Part shown: one piece after another, positions 1 through 7,716 of the stretch | How the letters are laid out: every line of letters begins with the position of its first letter | Position numbering within the stretch: position 1 is the first letter of the stretch | NCBI RefSeq assembly: GCF_013204855.1 | Contig: NZ_JABMKZ010000054.1 | Span: forward strand, 1 to 42,444 | DNA length: 42,444 bases | From: Paenibacillus alba | GTDB lineage: Bacteria > Bacillota > Bacilli > Paenibacillales > NBRC-103111 | Direction: 5' to 3' | The notes under the pieces: generated by a model | The model's database searches: none | The model's input: only the letters and a program-made list of their open reading frames with translations | Told to the model about the DNA's origin: nothing | Position numbers and translations under genes: made by a program

Positions 1-25
1 AATAATCGATACCAATGGGGATTAA

Positions 26-62
26 AAAAGATGACCCCTGTGCAATACAGGAATCATCTTTT
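26..62. terminator. Hairpin terminator upstream of the ger operon
   Basis: AAAAGATGA at 26-34 pairs perfectly with TCATCTTTT at 54-62, and an inner stem CCTGT (37-41)/ACAGG (47-51) continues it. The arms give a U-tract in both directions. It probably ends a gene to the left of the window and insulates the germination operon. Confidence 0.75.
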
Positions 63-193
63 GTTAGCTGCCTAGGTTAAATCGAGTTTTTTAAAGTGTC
101 CTTGACAGAGGGTCCAGATCACAAGGTGTGGGGTCTTTTTGTTCGTACAGGAGACGGCTGGGGAGAAAATAGATACATAATTTCCCGGAGTTA

Positions 194-207
194 GGGAAAA
201 CTTTCCC
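194..207. promoter_or_regulatory. Inverted repeat in the ger operon leader
   Basis: GGGAAA-AC-TTTCCC is a perfect inverted repeat 43 bp upstream of the chosen gerKA-like start. A further TTTCCC at 181-186 can pair with the same GGGAAA, so two mutually exclusive hairpins are possible. It could be an operator or a leader structure. I could not identify a clean SigG promoter in 63-250, although one is expected for a germination operon. Confidence 0.3.
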
Positions 208-250
208 ATAAGACATATGTAATTCCATGAAGTTTGGTGGTGGCGAACAA

Positions 251-1849
251 ATGCTAACCTGGAAGAAAACGCTACATCAAATATTTAATCGTGAGCGAAT
301 ACCAACGGATACTTCCGAAGATATCGAGCAGCCGCTGCTGCAAATGAGTCTATTTCAGGATATCGGATTGAATATTGCGGAAGTTAGAACGATTTTCGGG
401 AACAGCTCGGATATTAGTTCTGGCGAATTGTGCATAGATGTTGAGACCAACCATACCTTTGGCTACGTATTTCTTGAACAGCTGGTGAACAAAACGTTTT
501 TTCAAGAAATGATGTCGATGCTGAATACGCGATCAGCTCAATTGATAGAAGAAATGAACACGGGCTTTTATCTGTATCCCGACTTAGTGAAGAACATTCT
601 TCATACCAGTGGAGAAGTAAATACGCTGGAGACGTTTAATGACATTTGCCAAAGCATGTTAAACGGTGCCACGATTATTTTCATGAACGGATACTCTCTT
701 GCGTTGTCGGTAAACACAGGAGGAGGGGATCAACGTTCCGTGGAGGAGCCTACCACCCAATCTGTTGTAAGAGGACCACGCGATGGCTTCACAGAATCTA
801 TTGGGACTAACATATCGCTCATTCGCAAACGTATTAAAAGTCCCAATTTGTGGTTGGAAACAATGAGTATCGGCCGAGTCACACAAACGAGCGTTTCGAT
901 GATGCACATTCATGGCATAGCGAACGACAAAATCGTGGAAGAAGTACGTCTCCGACTTCATCGCATTGATATTGACGGGATATTGGAAAGCGGAAATATC
1001 GAAGAGCTTATTCAGGATGAAACGTTCACACCATTTCCTACCATATATAACACAGAACGACCCGATGTCATTGCTGCAGGACTTTTGGAAGGCCGGGTAG
1101 CCATATTTGTCGATGGGACACCCTTCGTTCTGGAAGCACCTGCCTTGTTTGTTCAGTTTTTTCAATCCTCGGAAGATTATTATCAACGGGCAGAATTCGC
1201 CACACTGATTCGCATTTTGCGGTATATTTGTTTTTTTATCTCCTTGATGGCCCCTTCCTTCTATATCGCGGTAACTACGTTTCATCAAGAACTGGTGCCG
1301 AGCTCTTTGCTTTTTAACTTGGCGGCCCAGCGTGAGGGGATTCCATTCCCTGCCTTTGTTGAGGCCCTCTTGATGGAAGTGACCTTCGAGATCTTGCGTG
1401 AAGCTGGTGTTCGTCTTCCCAAAACGGTAGGTCAAGCTGTCTCAATCGTAGGCGCTCTAGTCATCGGTCAAGGAGCGGTGGATGCGGGATTAGTATCACC
1501 GGCCATGGTTATTGTTGTTGCGATTACAGCGATATCGAATTTTGTTATTCCTGCATTCAGTATGGGGATTCCTATTCGTATTTTGCGATTCATTCTGATG
1601 ATCTTTGCAGCAACCTTTGGATTATTCGGAATCACAGTTGGCTTAATCGGAATGGTCCAGCATTTGTGCAGTTTACGGTCCTTTGGTGTGCCCTATATGT
1701 CGCCAATGGCTCCCTTCGTTCTAGCGGATCAGAAAGATACGATTTTAAGACTTCCGCAGTGGGGACTTTTCTCTAGACCGCGTTTCATCAGTCCTAAGAA
1801 TCAAATTCGTGAGAACAATGCTCCACTCTCTAAGCCGAAGCGGAAGTAA
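251..1849 (+). CDS. Spore germination receptor A subunit (GerAA/GerKA family)
   Basis: A subunit of a nutrient germinant receptor, located in the inner spore membrane. The 532-residue length fits the family. The N-terminal ~300 residues are soluble and include the family-typical segment QSVVRGPRDGF. From about residue 320 there are several hydrophobic helices and the conserved stretch around PFPAFVEALLMEVTFEILREAG. The ATG at 251 was chosen because GGTGGTGG (236-243) lies 7 bases upstream; an in-frame ATG at 227 has no visible ribosome site. It is the first gene of an A-C-(D)-B operon. The family is certain; which paralogue (GerA, GerB, GerK or other) and which germinant cannot be read from the sequence. 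Confidence 0.95.
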   Translation: MLTWKKTLHQIFNRERIPTDTSEDIEQPLLQMSLFQDIGLNIAEVRTIFGNSSDISSGELCIDVETNHTFGYVFLEQLVNKTFFQEMMSMLNTRSAQLIEEMNTGFYLYPDLVKNILHTSGEVNTLETFNDICQSMLNGATIIFMNGYSLALSVNTGGGDQRSVEEPTTQSVVRGPRDGFTESIGTNISLIRKRIKSPNLWLETMSIGRVTQTSVSMMHIHGIANDKIVEEVRLRLHRIDIDGILESGNIEELIQDETFTPFPTIYNTERPDVIAAGLLEGRVAIFVDGTPFVLEAPALFVQFFQSSEDYYQRAEFATLIRILRYICFFISLMAPSFYIAVTTFHQELVPSSLLFNLAAQREGIPFPAFVEALLMEVTFEILREAGVRLPKTVGQAVSIVGALVIGQGAVDAGLVSPAMVIVVAITAISNFVIPAFSMGIPIRILRFILMIFAATFGLFGITVGLIGMVQHLCSLRSFGVPYMSPMAPFVLADQKDTILRLPQWGLFSRPRFISPKNQIRENNAPLSKPKRK

Positions 1850-1868
1850 AAAAGGAGGTCATTGCCAT

Positions 1869-3065
1869 ATGAAGAGATTGGGGTGTATGAGTTGCATACT
1901 CATCTTACTTGGTTTTGTACTATCTGGCTGCTGGGATCGGCATGAGTTGAATGATTTGGCTATTACGGTAGGTATTGGGTTTGATACGAGCGGCAAGCAA
2001 TATTTGGTGACAGCACAAATTGTGAATCCGAACGAAGTTGCTGCCAAAAAGGGGAGCGGCTACAGCACGCCAGTTACGACACTTTCAGCTACGGGAGTTT
2101 CGACGTTAGAGGCTGTTCGCAAGCTGACAACGATGGCTCCTCGGAAAATTTTTGCTTCTCATTTGCGTATTTTAGTCATTGGAGAAGATCTAGCACGTCA
2201 AGGCATCAATAAAGTGATGGATGGTATATCCAGAGATCACGAAGTCCGATCAGATTTCTATATCATTGTGGCCAAAGGCACTACGGCTAGCAAAGTGCTG
2301 AAAGTGTTGACGCCAATTGAACGAATTCCGGCAAATAAAATGTTTAAGACTTTGGAAACTTCCGAAAAATCTTGGTCACCTACCGTGAGTGTTCAATTGG
2401 ATCGGTTTTTAACGAATTTGGGAGATCCAACAAGAGAAGCCGTGCTTACGGGACTTGTGATCAAAGGCTATAGTAAAAAAGGAGAGTCCAGAACCAATTT
2501 AAATGAAACCTCGCCTTTGTCCATATTGGAATATTCGGGATTAGCCCTCTTCAAACAAGATAAGTTAGTTGATTGGCTGAATGAGGATGAAAGCAAGGGA
2601 TATAACTACATCATGGGAAATGTAAAAAGCACAATGGGGCATCTAACTTGCCCCGAAGGCGGAACATTATCTCTTGAAATCATAAGAGAAAAAACAAAAA
2701 TGAAAGGGAAAATGGTTAATGGCAAGCCTGAAATTAATATCCATGTCTTTGTGGAAGAGAATGTGAGTGAGGTTCAATGTCATATTAATTTACTTGATCC
2801 ACAAACCATTCCGGAATTAGAGGGGATTGCCGAAGCAAATTTGACCAAGATCATGTATGCTGTCATCCAAAAAGCGAAACAAAATAAAGCCGACATTTTC
2901 GGATTTGGCGAAGCAATTGAAGATGTAGCCCCTAAAACGTGGACCCTCATGAAGTCAGATTGGGGCAATGAGTTTGCAAAGTTAAAGGTGAAAATTGATG
3001 TTGACATCCAGATTCGCCGCGTAGGAACAATCAATAACTCTTTGATTGAGCGGCCTGAGGAGTGA
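1869..3065 (+). CDS. Spore germination receptor C subunit, lipoprotein (Ger(x)C family)
   Basis: Lipoprotein subunit of the germinant receptor, 398 residues. The N-terminus is a lipoprotein signal peptide with lipobox LSGC followed by WDRHELNDLAI, the classic start of mature GerAC/GerKC proteins. The body carries the family features GIGFD and the late segment KADIFGFGE. The ATG at 1869 is preceded by AAGGAGGT (1852-1859); an upstream in-frame ATG at 1809 lies inside the A-subunit gene and would bury the signal peptide. It follows the A gene by 19 bases, consistent with co-transcription. After lipidation by Lgt the protein should sit on the outer face of the inner spore membrane. Confidence 0.95.
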   Translation: MKRLGCMSCILILLGFVLSGCWDRHELNDLAITVGIGFDTSGKQYLVTAQIVNPNEVAAKKGSGYSTPVTTLSATGVSTLEAVRKLTTMAPRKIFASHLRILVIGEDLARQGINKVMDGISRDHEVRSDFYIIVAKGTTASKVLKVLTPIERIPANKMFKTLETSEKSWSPTVSVQLDRFLTNLGDPTREAVLTGLVIKGYSKKGESRTNLNETSPLSILEYSGLALFKQDKLVDWLNEDESKGYNYIMGNVKSTMGHLTCPEGGTLSLEIIREKTKMKGKMVNGKPEINIHVFVEENVSEVQCHINLLDPQTIPELEGIAEANLTKIMYAVIQKAKQNKADIFGFGEAIEDVAPKTWTLMKSDWGNEFAKLKVKIDVDIQIRRVGTINNSLIERPEE

Positions 3066-3072
3066 ATTCATT

Positions 3073-3306
3073 GTGTTAACGTCCATCACGACGATATTAA
3101 TCGGTTCCATGATTGCTTTCATTGAAGGTCCTGCTTTATTTCGAAAAAAGCTAAGAAGGGAGATTTGGATCTTTTTTGCGCTCCTTCTTATGGGAATCCT
3201 GCTAAGTATCTTGTTAGAATTGCGTATGCCAATTCCTAATCCCTTGGATTGGCTTACGTTTATTTATAAGCCAATTAGTGATTTTGTTTTCGGTATCTTA
3301 AAGTAG
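3073..3306 (+). CDS. Small two-helix membrane protein of the germination operon (D-subunit-like)
   Basis: A 77-residue protein with two hydrophobic helices (about residues 3-20 and 30-50) separated by a basic loop (FRKKLRRE). Small two-helix 'D' proteins are encoded within or near some Bacillus ger operons and modulate receptor function; size, topology and position fit that class, although I cannot show homology by eye. The GTG at 3073 is preferred because GAGGAG (3057-3062) is 10 bases upstream. An in-frame TTG at 3046 would overlap the C-subunit gene by 20 bases without a ribosome site. It lies between the C and B genes and is tightly spaced with both. Confidence 0.75.
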   Translation: MLTSITTILIGSMIAFIEGPALFRKKLRREIWIFFALLLMGILLSILLELRMPIPNPLDWLTFIYKPISDFVFGILK

Positions 3307-3317
3307 AGGTGTATCCA

Positions 3318-4421
3318 ATGATCGAGAAAGGCCAAATAGGTGTTCATCAATTCACGATCCTCACGATTCTATTTACTGTCGGCAGCTCCATTCTTATTGC
3401 ACCTTCGGGACTTGCCTATGAGGCCAAGACAGATGCTTGGATTGCAGCACTCTTGGGTTTGCTTGTAGGATTGCTTTTGGTGATCCTATTCTACACATTG
3501 GGAAGTCGGTTTGCTGGCAAAACCCTTGTTGCGTATTGTGAAGAGTTGATGGGGAAATGGCTTGGAAAAGCAGTCTCTTTTCTGTATTTTTGCTTTTTCT
3601 TTATTCTGGCTGCGCTTGTCTTGCGGAATTTGGGGGATTTCATCACAACACAGGTATTGGTGGATACACCCTTGCAATTTACGCATATCTTTTTCTTAAC
3701 GATTGTTATACTCGGTATCCGAAATGGTCTGGAGACATTTACGCGAACATCAGAAATTTTCCTGCCTTGGGTCCTGTTGTTTTTCTTTCTTATGTTCATA
3801 TTCCTGCCTTTCCAATTTGATCCCAAATTCGTGCTGCCCGTGTTTGGCTATGGGTTGAAGCCTATTATTCGGGCCTCATTCCCTCTGATCGGTACGCCGT
3901 ATTTGGAGCTTGTTGTCTTCTTAATGATCATCCCTTTTGTGAAAACAACCAAAAAGCTAGGCAAGTCATTTCTCATTGGCGTTTCGATCGGAGGAAGTTT
4001 GCTAGTTCTCATTTCCCTTTTTTCTATTCTTGTGTTGGGTGACAAATTAACGGCCGTACAAATGTACCCAAGCTTTAGTTTGGCTAAAAAAATTAGCATC
4101 GGTTCTTTCCTCGAGCGTCTGGAAGTTATTATGGCGGGGATTTGGTTCATTACGATCTACTTTAAATTAACGATATGCTTCTATGCCGCTACAATGACAT
4201 TTGGCGAAATTTTTAAGCTGAAGGAGGTTAAACAACTTTATCTGCCTTTGGGGATGGTTTTAATTGTTCTTTCGATTGTTTCTTTTCCGGATGTTGCGTA
4301 CTTTATTCAGTTCGTCTCGAAAATTTGGGTTTTCTATTCAGGAACCTTCGGTCTGCTTATTCCTTTGATTTTATTGGCTTTAGCTTATTATCGAAAAAAA
4401 ACGAAGAAGCTTGGCAAATGA
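3318..4421 (+). CDS. Spore germination receptor B subunit (GerAB/GerKB family)
   Basis: Integral membrane B subunit of the germinant receptor, related to the amino acid/polyamine/organocation transporter superfamily; in characterised receptors it binds the germinant. It has 367 residues with about ten hydrophobic helices. The N-terminal IEKGQIGVHQF followed by the first helix is typical of the family. The ATG at 3318 has AGAGGTG (3305-3311) upstream; an in-frame GTG at 3309 overlaps that site. It is the last gene of the operon and is followed immediately by a strong hairpin terminator. Confidence 0.95.
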   Translation: MIEKGQIGVHQFTILTILFTVGSSILIAPSGLAYEAKTDAWIAALLGLLVGLLLVILFYTLGSRFAGKTLVAYCEELMGKWLGKAVSFLYFCFFFILAALVLRNLGDFITTQVLVDTPLQFTHIFFLTIVILGIRNGLETFTRTSEIFLPWVLLFFFLMFIFLPFQFDPKFVLPVFGYGLKPIIRASFPLIGTPYLELVVFLMIIPFVKTTKKLGKSFLIGVSIGGSLLVLISLFSILVLGDKLTAVQMYPSFSLAKKISIGSFLERLEVIMAGIWFITIYFKLTICFYAATMTFGEIFKLKEVKQLYLPLGMVLIVLSIVSFPDVAYFIQFVSKIWVFYSGTFGLLIPLILLALAYYRKKTKKLGK

Positions 4422-4447
4422 AAAAGCAGCGGATATCCGCTGCTTTT
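4422..4447. terminator. Bidirectional terminator between ger operon and thioredoxin-like gene
   Basis: A perfect 26-bp palindrome with AAAAGCAGCGG and CCGCTGCTTTT arms around a central ATAT starts directly after the B-subunit stop codon. The U-rich 3' ends on both strands suit the two convergent genes. Confidence 0.85.
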
Positions 4448-4456
4448 GTTCATCTA

Positions 4457-4966
4457 TTAGCCTTTATACTTTTGGAAAAAAGCTTTGAACATTTCAGGTG
4501 TGTTGCCGCCTGTGGCGCCTTGTTCAGGAACGCCGCCAACCATACGATCAACTTCTACACCATTTTTGTAATAGACGAGGGTAGGTGTGGATTCGATGTT
4601 ATATTTTTGCCAACCATCCTTGAATTCCTCTAAATTGAACTGTTTTACGTCAATATTGAGCTCTTTTTCCAATGGAACAAGTACAGGTGTGGTAATTTTG
4701 CAGTGAGGGCAGGTTGATGCGTAATAATATTGGAAAAATGTTTCTTTGTTCTTCAGTCTTTGATCCAAATCTTTGGGAAGAATCAAGTTCTGATAATTAG
4801 GGTCGTTCAATTGCTTCACTGTTTCCGGATTGAGTTTGGACGCCGCGACGCCATAAGGATTGCCCGCATTTGCTTTGTCCGATGTTTTGGTCGATTGCTG
4901 ATTAACCAAATATAAGCCCCCGAATAAAACGATAACAATGCCAAGATAAATAAGCAGCTTCTTCAT
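4457..4966 (-). CDS. Membrane-anchored thioredoxin-fold protein with CPHC active site
   Basis: A 169-residue protein with one N-terminal hydrophobic helix (about residues 4-21) that should act as an uncleaved anchor, placing a thioredoxin domain outside the membrane. The redox motif is STCPHC (C86 and C89), and a TPT with the expected cis-proline follows in ESTPTLVYY. CPHC is the DsbA-type dipeptide rather than the CGPC of thioredoxin, so a thiol oxidase or isomerase role is possible; this is inference. The start at 4966 has AGAGGTG just upstream on the minus strand. It is monocistronic, convergent with the ger operon, with a recognisable promoter at 5014-5042. Confidence 0.88.
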   Translation of the reverse strand: MKKLLIYLGIVIVLFGGLYLVNQQSTKTSDKANAGNPYGVAASKLNPETVKQLNDPNYQNLILPKDLDQRLKNKETFFQYYYASTCPHCKITTPVLVPLEKELNIDVKQFNLEEFKDGWQKYNIESTPTLVYYKNGVEVDRMVGGVPEQGATGGNTPEMFKAFFQKYKG

Positions 4967-5013
4967 TCATGCACCTCTTTATGATGTTTACTATCTACAT
5001 ATCTTCTATGAAA

Positions 5014-5042
5014 AGTATAGCATATCCTGTTTGGATTTTGAA
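5014..5042 (-). promoter_or_regulatory. Probable SigA promoter of the thioredoxin-like gene
   Basis: On the minus strand TTCAAA (5037-5042) and TATACT (5014-5019) are separated by 17 bp, about 48 bp upstream of the start codon. Confidence 0.5.
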
Positions 5043-5047
5043 AATTA

Positions 5048-5077
5048 TTGGCTGTTTCGTGACAGTTCAGCTATAAT
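5048..5077 (+). promoter_or_regulatory. Probable SigA promoter of the rRNA methyltransferase gene
   Basis: A perfect -10 TATAAT at 5072-5077 is preceded at 18 bp by TTGGCT (5048-5053). It would give a leader of about 90 bases before the start at 5172. Confidence 0.45.
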
Positions 5078-5171
5078 ACCGATAGGTTATTGAAAGAATG
5101 GAAAAAGAATCATCTGTGCGAGTATGATAGATTGAACAGATATAGATTAACTAGGAAAGCGAAGATGTTGA

Positions 5172-6701
5172 ATGACGAAGCAGTTACCTGATCTATTTAA
5201 GACTAAAATGATGGATTTATTAGGGGCAGAGGAATTCGAACAATTTCTGGCATCCTATGATCAAGCGAGATTGTTCGGGTTACGAGTGAACACGGCTAAA
5301 ATCAGCAAGGAAGAGTTCGCGGCCCGAAGTCCATTCACGCTGAGCAAGGTGCCTTGGGCTGCTGACGGCTTCTATTATCAAGAAGGTGAACGTCCGGGGA
5401 AGCATCCTTATTATCATGCGGGTTTATACTACATCCAAGAGCCAAGCGCTATGGCGCCGGTTGAGCTGCTACAGGTAGAACCAGGAGAGCGTGTGCTTGA
5501 CCTTTGCGCAGCGCCAGGCGGCAAGTCTACACAGATTGCAGCCAAAATGCAAGGCGAAGGCGTGCTCGTTGTGAATGATATCCATTCCGATCGAGTCAAG
5601 GCATTAGTGAAAAATTTGGAGCTGCTAGGTGTCAGGAATGCAGTTGTTTTGAATGAGAAGCCAGGGCGTATGTCATCTGCTTTTAGCGGGTATTTTGATA
5701 AAATATTAATTGATGCCCCTTGTTCAGGAGAAGGCATGTTCCGCAAGGAAGAAGAAATGATGCAGCAATGGGAACGTCATTCCGTTCAGGAATTTGCTGA
5801 GATGCAGCGGGAACTGCTTGAACAAGCAGCTCAGATGCTTGCCCCTGGAGGCAGAATTGTCTATTCGACCTGTACGTTTTCACCAGAGGAGAACGAAGCC
5901 CAGATTGCTGAATTTCTGGATAAACATCTGGATTTCAACGTGGTACCGGTTGATCAGTTCAGTGCGGGACGGCCGGATTGGCTGAGAGCTCCTTGGTGTG
6001 AAGAAGGCGCCTATTCATCTCGCTCTATGGAGGCCGTTGCCGGAACAGCAAGATTGTGGCCGCATCGCCTAAAGGGCGAGGGGCATTATGTTGCCGTTTT
6101 GCAGCGGGGTCTTGGAAATGGCGCTGCGGGTGGTGATGTGGGCAGTGGAGGGCGTGACGCCGACTTCGTGTCGGCGTCGAGTGGCAGGAAGCGCGGCGGC
6201 CGTGAGGCACTGCGGGGGAAGAGCCGCGCTGATGCAACGCCGCGGCCGGCTGTAAGCTTGGAGCCGCTGCAGGCGTTCGAGGGCGAGCTGCTGCGCAGTG
6301 AGCCCTTTGCCGCTGGGCGGCTCGTCTGTTACGGCGAGCATGCGTATGCGTCGCCGGAGGGCTTGCCCGAGCTGCACGGACTGAAAGTCGTGCGGCCAGG
6401 CTGGTACATCGGCGCGCTGCATCGCGGCCGATTCGAACCGTCCCATGCGCTAGCCATGGGACTGCGCTTGCGCGAAGCCAAGCGAGCGCTGAGCTTGGCT
6501 TCGCGCGACGAGCGAGCCCTTCGTTACCTGAAGGGCGAGACGCTCGAAGTCGCGGAGAGCGAGATCGTACGCGACCCGGAAGTGACCCAGGCAGCCAAAG
6601 GCTACTGCCTGGTCTGCATTGACGACCATCCCGTCGGCTGGGGCAAATGGCACGACGGGATGCTGAAGAACGAATACCCGCCCGGCTGGAGGTGGACCTA
6701 A
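5172..6701 (+). CDS. RsmF-like RNA (cytosine-5) methyltransferase (RsmB/NOP family)
   Basis: SAM-dependent m5C RNA methyltransferase of 509 residues. Visible motifs in order: SAM-binding motif I VLDLCAAPGGKS (from residue 107), motif IV DAPCSGEGMFRK with C184, and motif VI VYSTCTFSPEE with the probable nucleophile C234. The C-terminal ~150 residues match the RsmF C-terminal/PUA-like part in position and end in GWGKWHDGMLKNEYPPGWRW. Between the domains (about residues 312-360) is a low-complexity Gly/Arg/Ser-rich linker encoded by very GC-rich DNA with a perfect hairpin. The start has only a weak purine-rich site upstream. The gene precedes a pseudouridine synthase by 6 bases. The exact rRNA target is not readable from the sequence. 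Confidence 0.92.
   Translation: MTKQLPDLFKTKMMDLLGAEEFEQFLASYDQARLFGLRVNTAKISKEEFAARSPFTLSKVPWAADGFYYQEGERPGKHPYYHAGLYYIQEPSAMAPVELLQVEPGERVLDLCAAPGGKSTQIAAKMQGEGVLVVNDIHSDRVKALVKNLELLGVRNAVVLNEKPGRMSSAFSGYFDKILIDAPCSGEGMFRKEEEMMQQWERHSVQEFAEMQRELLEQAAQMLAPGGRIVYSTCTFSPEENEAQIAEFLDKHLDFNVVPVDQFSAGRPDWLRAPWCEEGAYSSRSMEAVAGTARLWPHRLKGEGHYVAVLQRGLGNGAAGGDVGSGGRDADFVSASSGRKRGGREALRGKSRADATPRPAVSLEPLQAFEGELLRSEPFAAGRLVCYGEHAYASPEGLPELHGLKVVRPGWYIGALHRGRFEPSHALAMGLRLREAKRALSLASRDERALRYLKGETLEVAESEIVRDPEVTQAAKGYCLVCIDDHPVGWGKWHDGMLKNEYPPGWRWT
6156..6178. repeat. Perfect 9-bp-stem inverted repeat inside the methyltransferase gene
   Basis: GACGCCGAC (6156-6164) and GTCGGCGTC (6170-6178) are exact reverse complements around a 5-base loop. 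The repeat lies in the GC-rich linker between the catalytic and C-terminal domains and keeps the reading frame. Confidence 0.7.
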
Positions 6702-6707
6702 GCGGTC

Positions 6708-7463
6708 ATGAAACAAACACAAAGGCTCGATAAAATACTCGCCCATGTGGGCATCGGCACGCGCTCTGAACTCAAACGCCTGGCCAAAGAAGGCGCGATC
6801 TATGTCAATGGTGTGAAAGTCAAAGACAGCGGCATGCAAGTGAATCCTGAAACGGATGTCATCAAGGTGAATGGGGAGGCCGTGCTTTACCGTGAGTTCG
6901 TCTATCTGATGATGAACAAGCCGCAAGGAGTTGTATCTGCTACTGAAGATAATCGTGATCGCACGGTTGTTGATCTGTTAGATGACGTTTATGCGCCATT
7001 CGAAGTTTTTCCGGTCGGGCGCCTGGATAAAGATACAGAAGGCTTCCTTCTGTTAACCAATGATGGCAAACTCGCGCATAATCTTCTTTCGCCGCGTAAA
7101 CATGTTCCCAAAACCTACTTTGCCAAAGTGGAGTGGGAAGTTACAGAAACAGATCGCGAAGCTTTTTCCCAAGGTGTCACCTTAGATGATGGCTATGAAA
7201 CGCTGCCTGGTATTTTGAAAATTTTGCAGAGCGGGAACGAGTCGAATGGTGAACTCTCCGAAATTGAGCTTACGATTATGGAAGGCAAGTTCCATCAAGT
7301 AAAGCGTATGTTTCAAGCAGTTGGCAAAAGGGTGTCTTACTTGAAACGTATCTCCATGGGTCCGCTTGTCCTTGATCCGAATTTGGCGTTGGGTCAGGCG
7401 AGAGAGCTGACGAAGGAAGAGCTTCTTGCTTTGCAGCATGCTCACACAACGCTTGAAGGCTAA
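6708..7463 (+). CDS. RNA pseudouridine synthase, RsuA/RluB/E/F family
   Basis: Converts a uridine of rRNA to pseudouridine. The 251 residues begin with an S4 RNA-binding domain (QRLDKILAHVGIGTRSE...YVNGVKVKD, about residues 4-50) and continue with the synthase domain. The catalytic aspartate is D107 in GRLDKDTEGFLLLTNDG, and the KTYFAKVEWEVT and EGKFHQVKRMFQAVGK segments are typical of the RsuA subgroup. It follows the RsmF-like gene by 6 bases and is probably translated from the GGAGGTGG at the end of that gene, so both RNA-modification genes share a transcript. The uridine it modifies cannot be told from the sequence alone. Confidence 0.93.
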   Translation: MKQTQRLDKILAHVGIGTRSELKRLAKEGAIYVNGVKVKDSGMQVNPETDVIKVNGEAVLYREFVYLMMNKPQGVVSATEDNRDRTVVDLLDDVYAPFEVFPVGRLDKDTEGFLLLTNDGKLAHNLLSPRKHVPKTYFAKVEWEVTETDREAFSQGVTLDDGYETLPGILKILQSGNESNGELSEIELTIMEGKFHQVKRMFQAVGKRVSYLKRISMGPLVLDPNLALGQARELTKEELLALQHAHTTLEG

Positions 7464-7536
7464 AATTTTAGATTTACAAAAATACGAACATATGGTATTT
7501 TTGGTTTAGAAGATTTTGGTTGTGAACGTGCGGAAG

Positions 7537-7586
7537 AACCGCCTGTACTCTCGCTGAGTGTTATGCGATTGCAGGGCGGTTTTTTG
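7537..7586 (+). terminator. Terminator after the RNA-modification operon
   Basis: AACCGCCTG (7537-7545) pairs with CAGGGCGGTT (7572-7582, one bulge) and is followed by a run of T. The 26-base loop itself contains a small hairpin ACTC/GAGT (7547-7559). The rest of 7464-7716 shows no gene. Confidence 0.65.
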
Positions 7587-7716
7587 TTGTTTAATTTGGC
7601 ATTTATGGATAAATAAGGTGGACGTTGGTGGCGAAATAATGAGATACTACCGATAATGATGAAGTCATATTTTGTATATTTAAATTTATGAATCAAGAAG
7701 AAAGAGGGGATATAAA

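Noticed and set aside
95..140. T-box leader or second terminator upstream of the ger operon
   Set aside because: The G-rich stretch before TTTTT has no matching stem arm and no T-box core sequence.
659..1435. Long minus-strand open frame (258 codons) within the germination A-subunit gene
   Set aside because: It lies antisense to a clearly conserved gene, has no ribosome site or recognisable domains, and reflects codon bias of the real gene.
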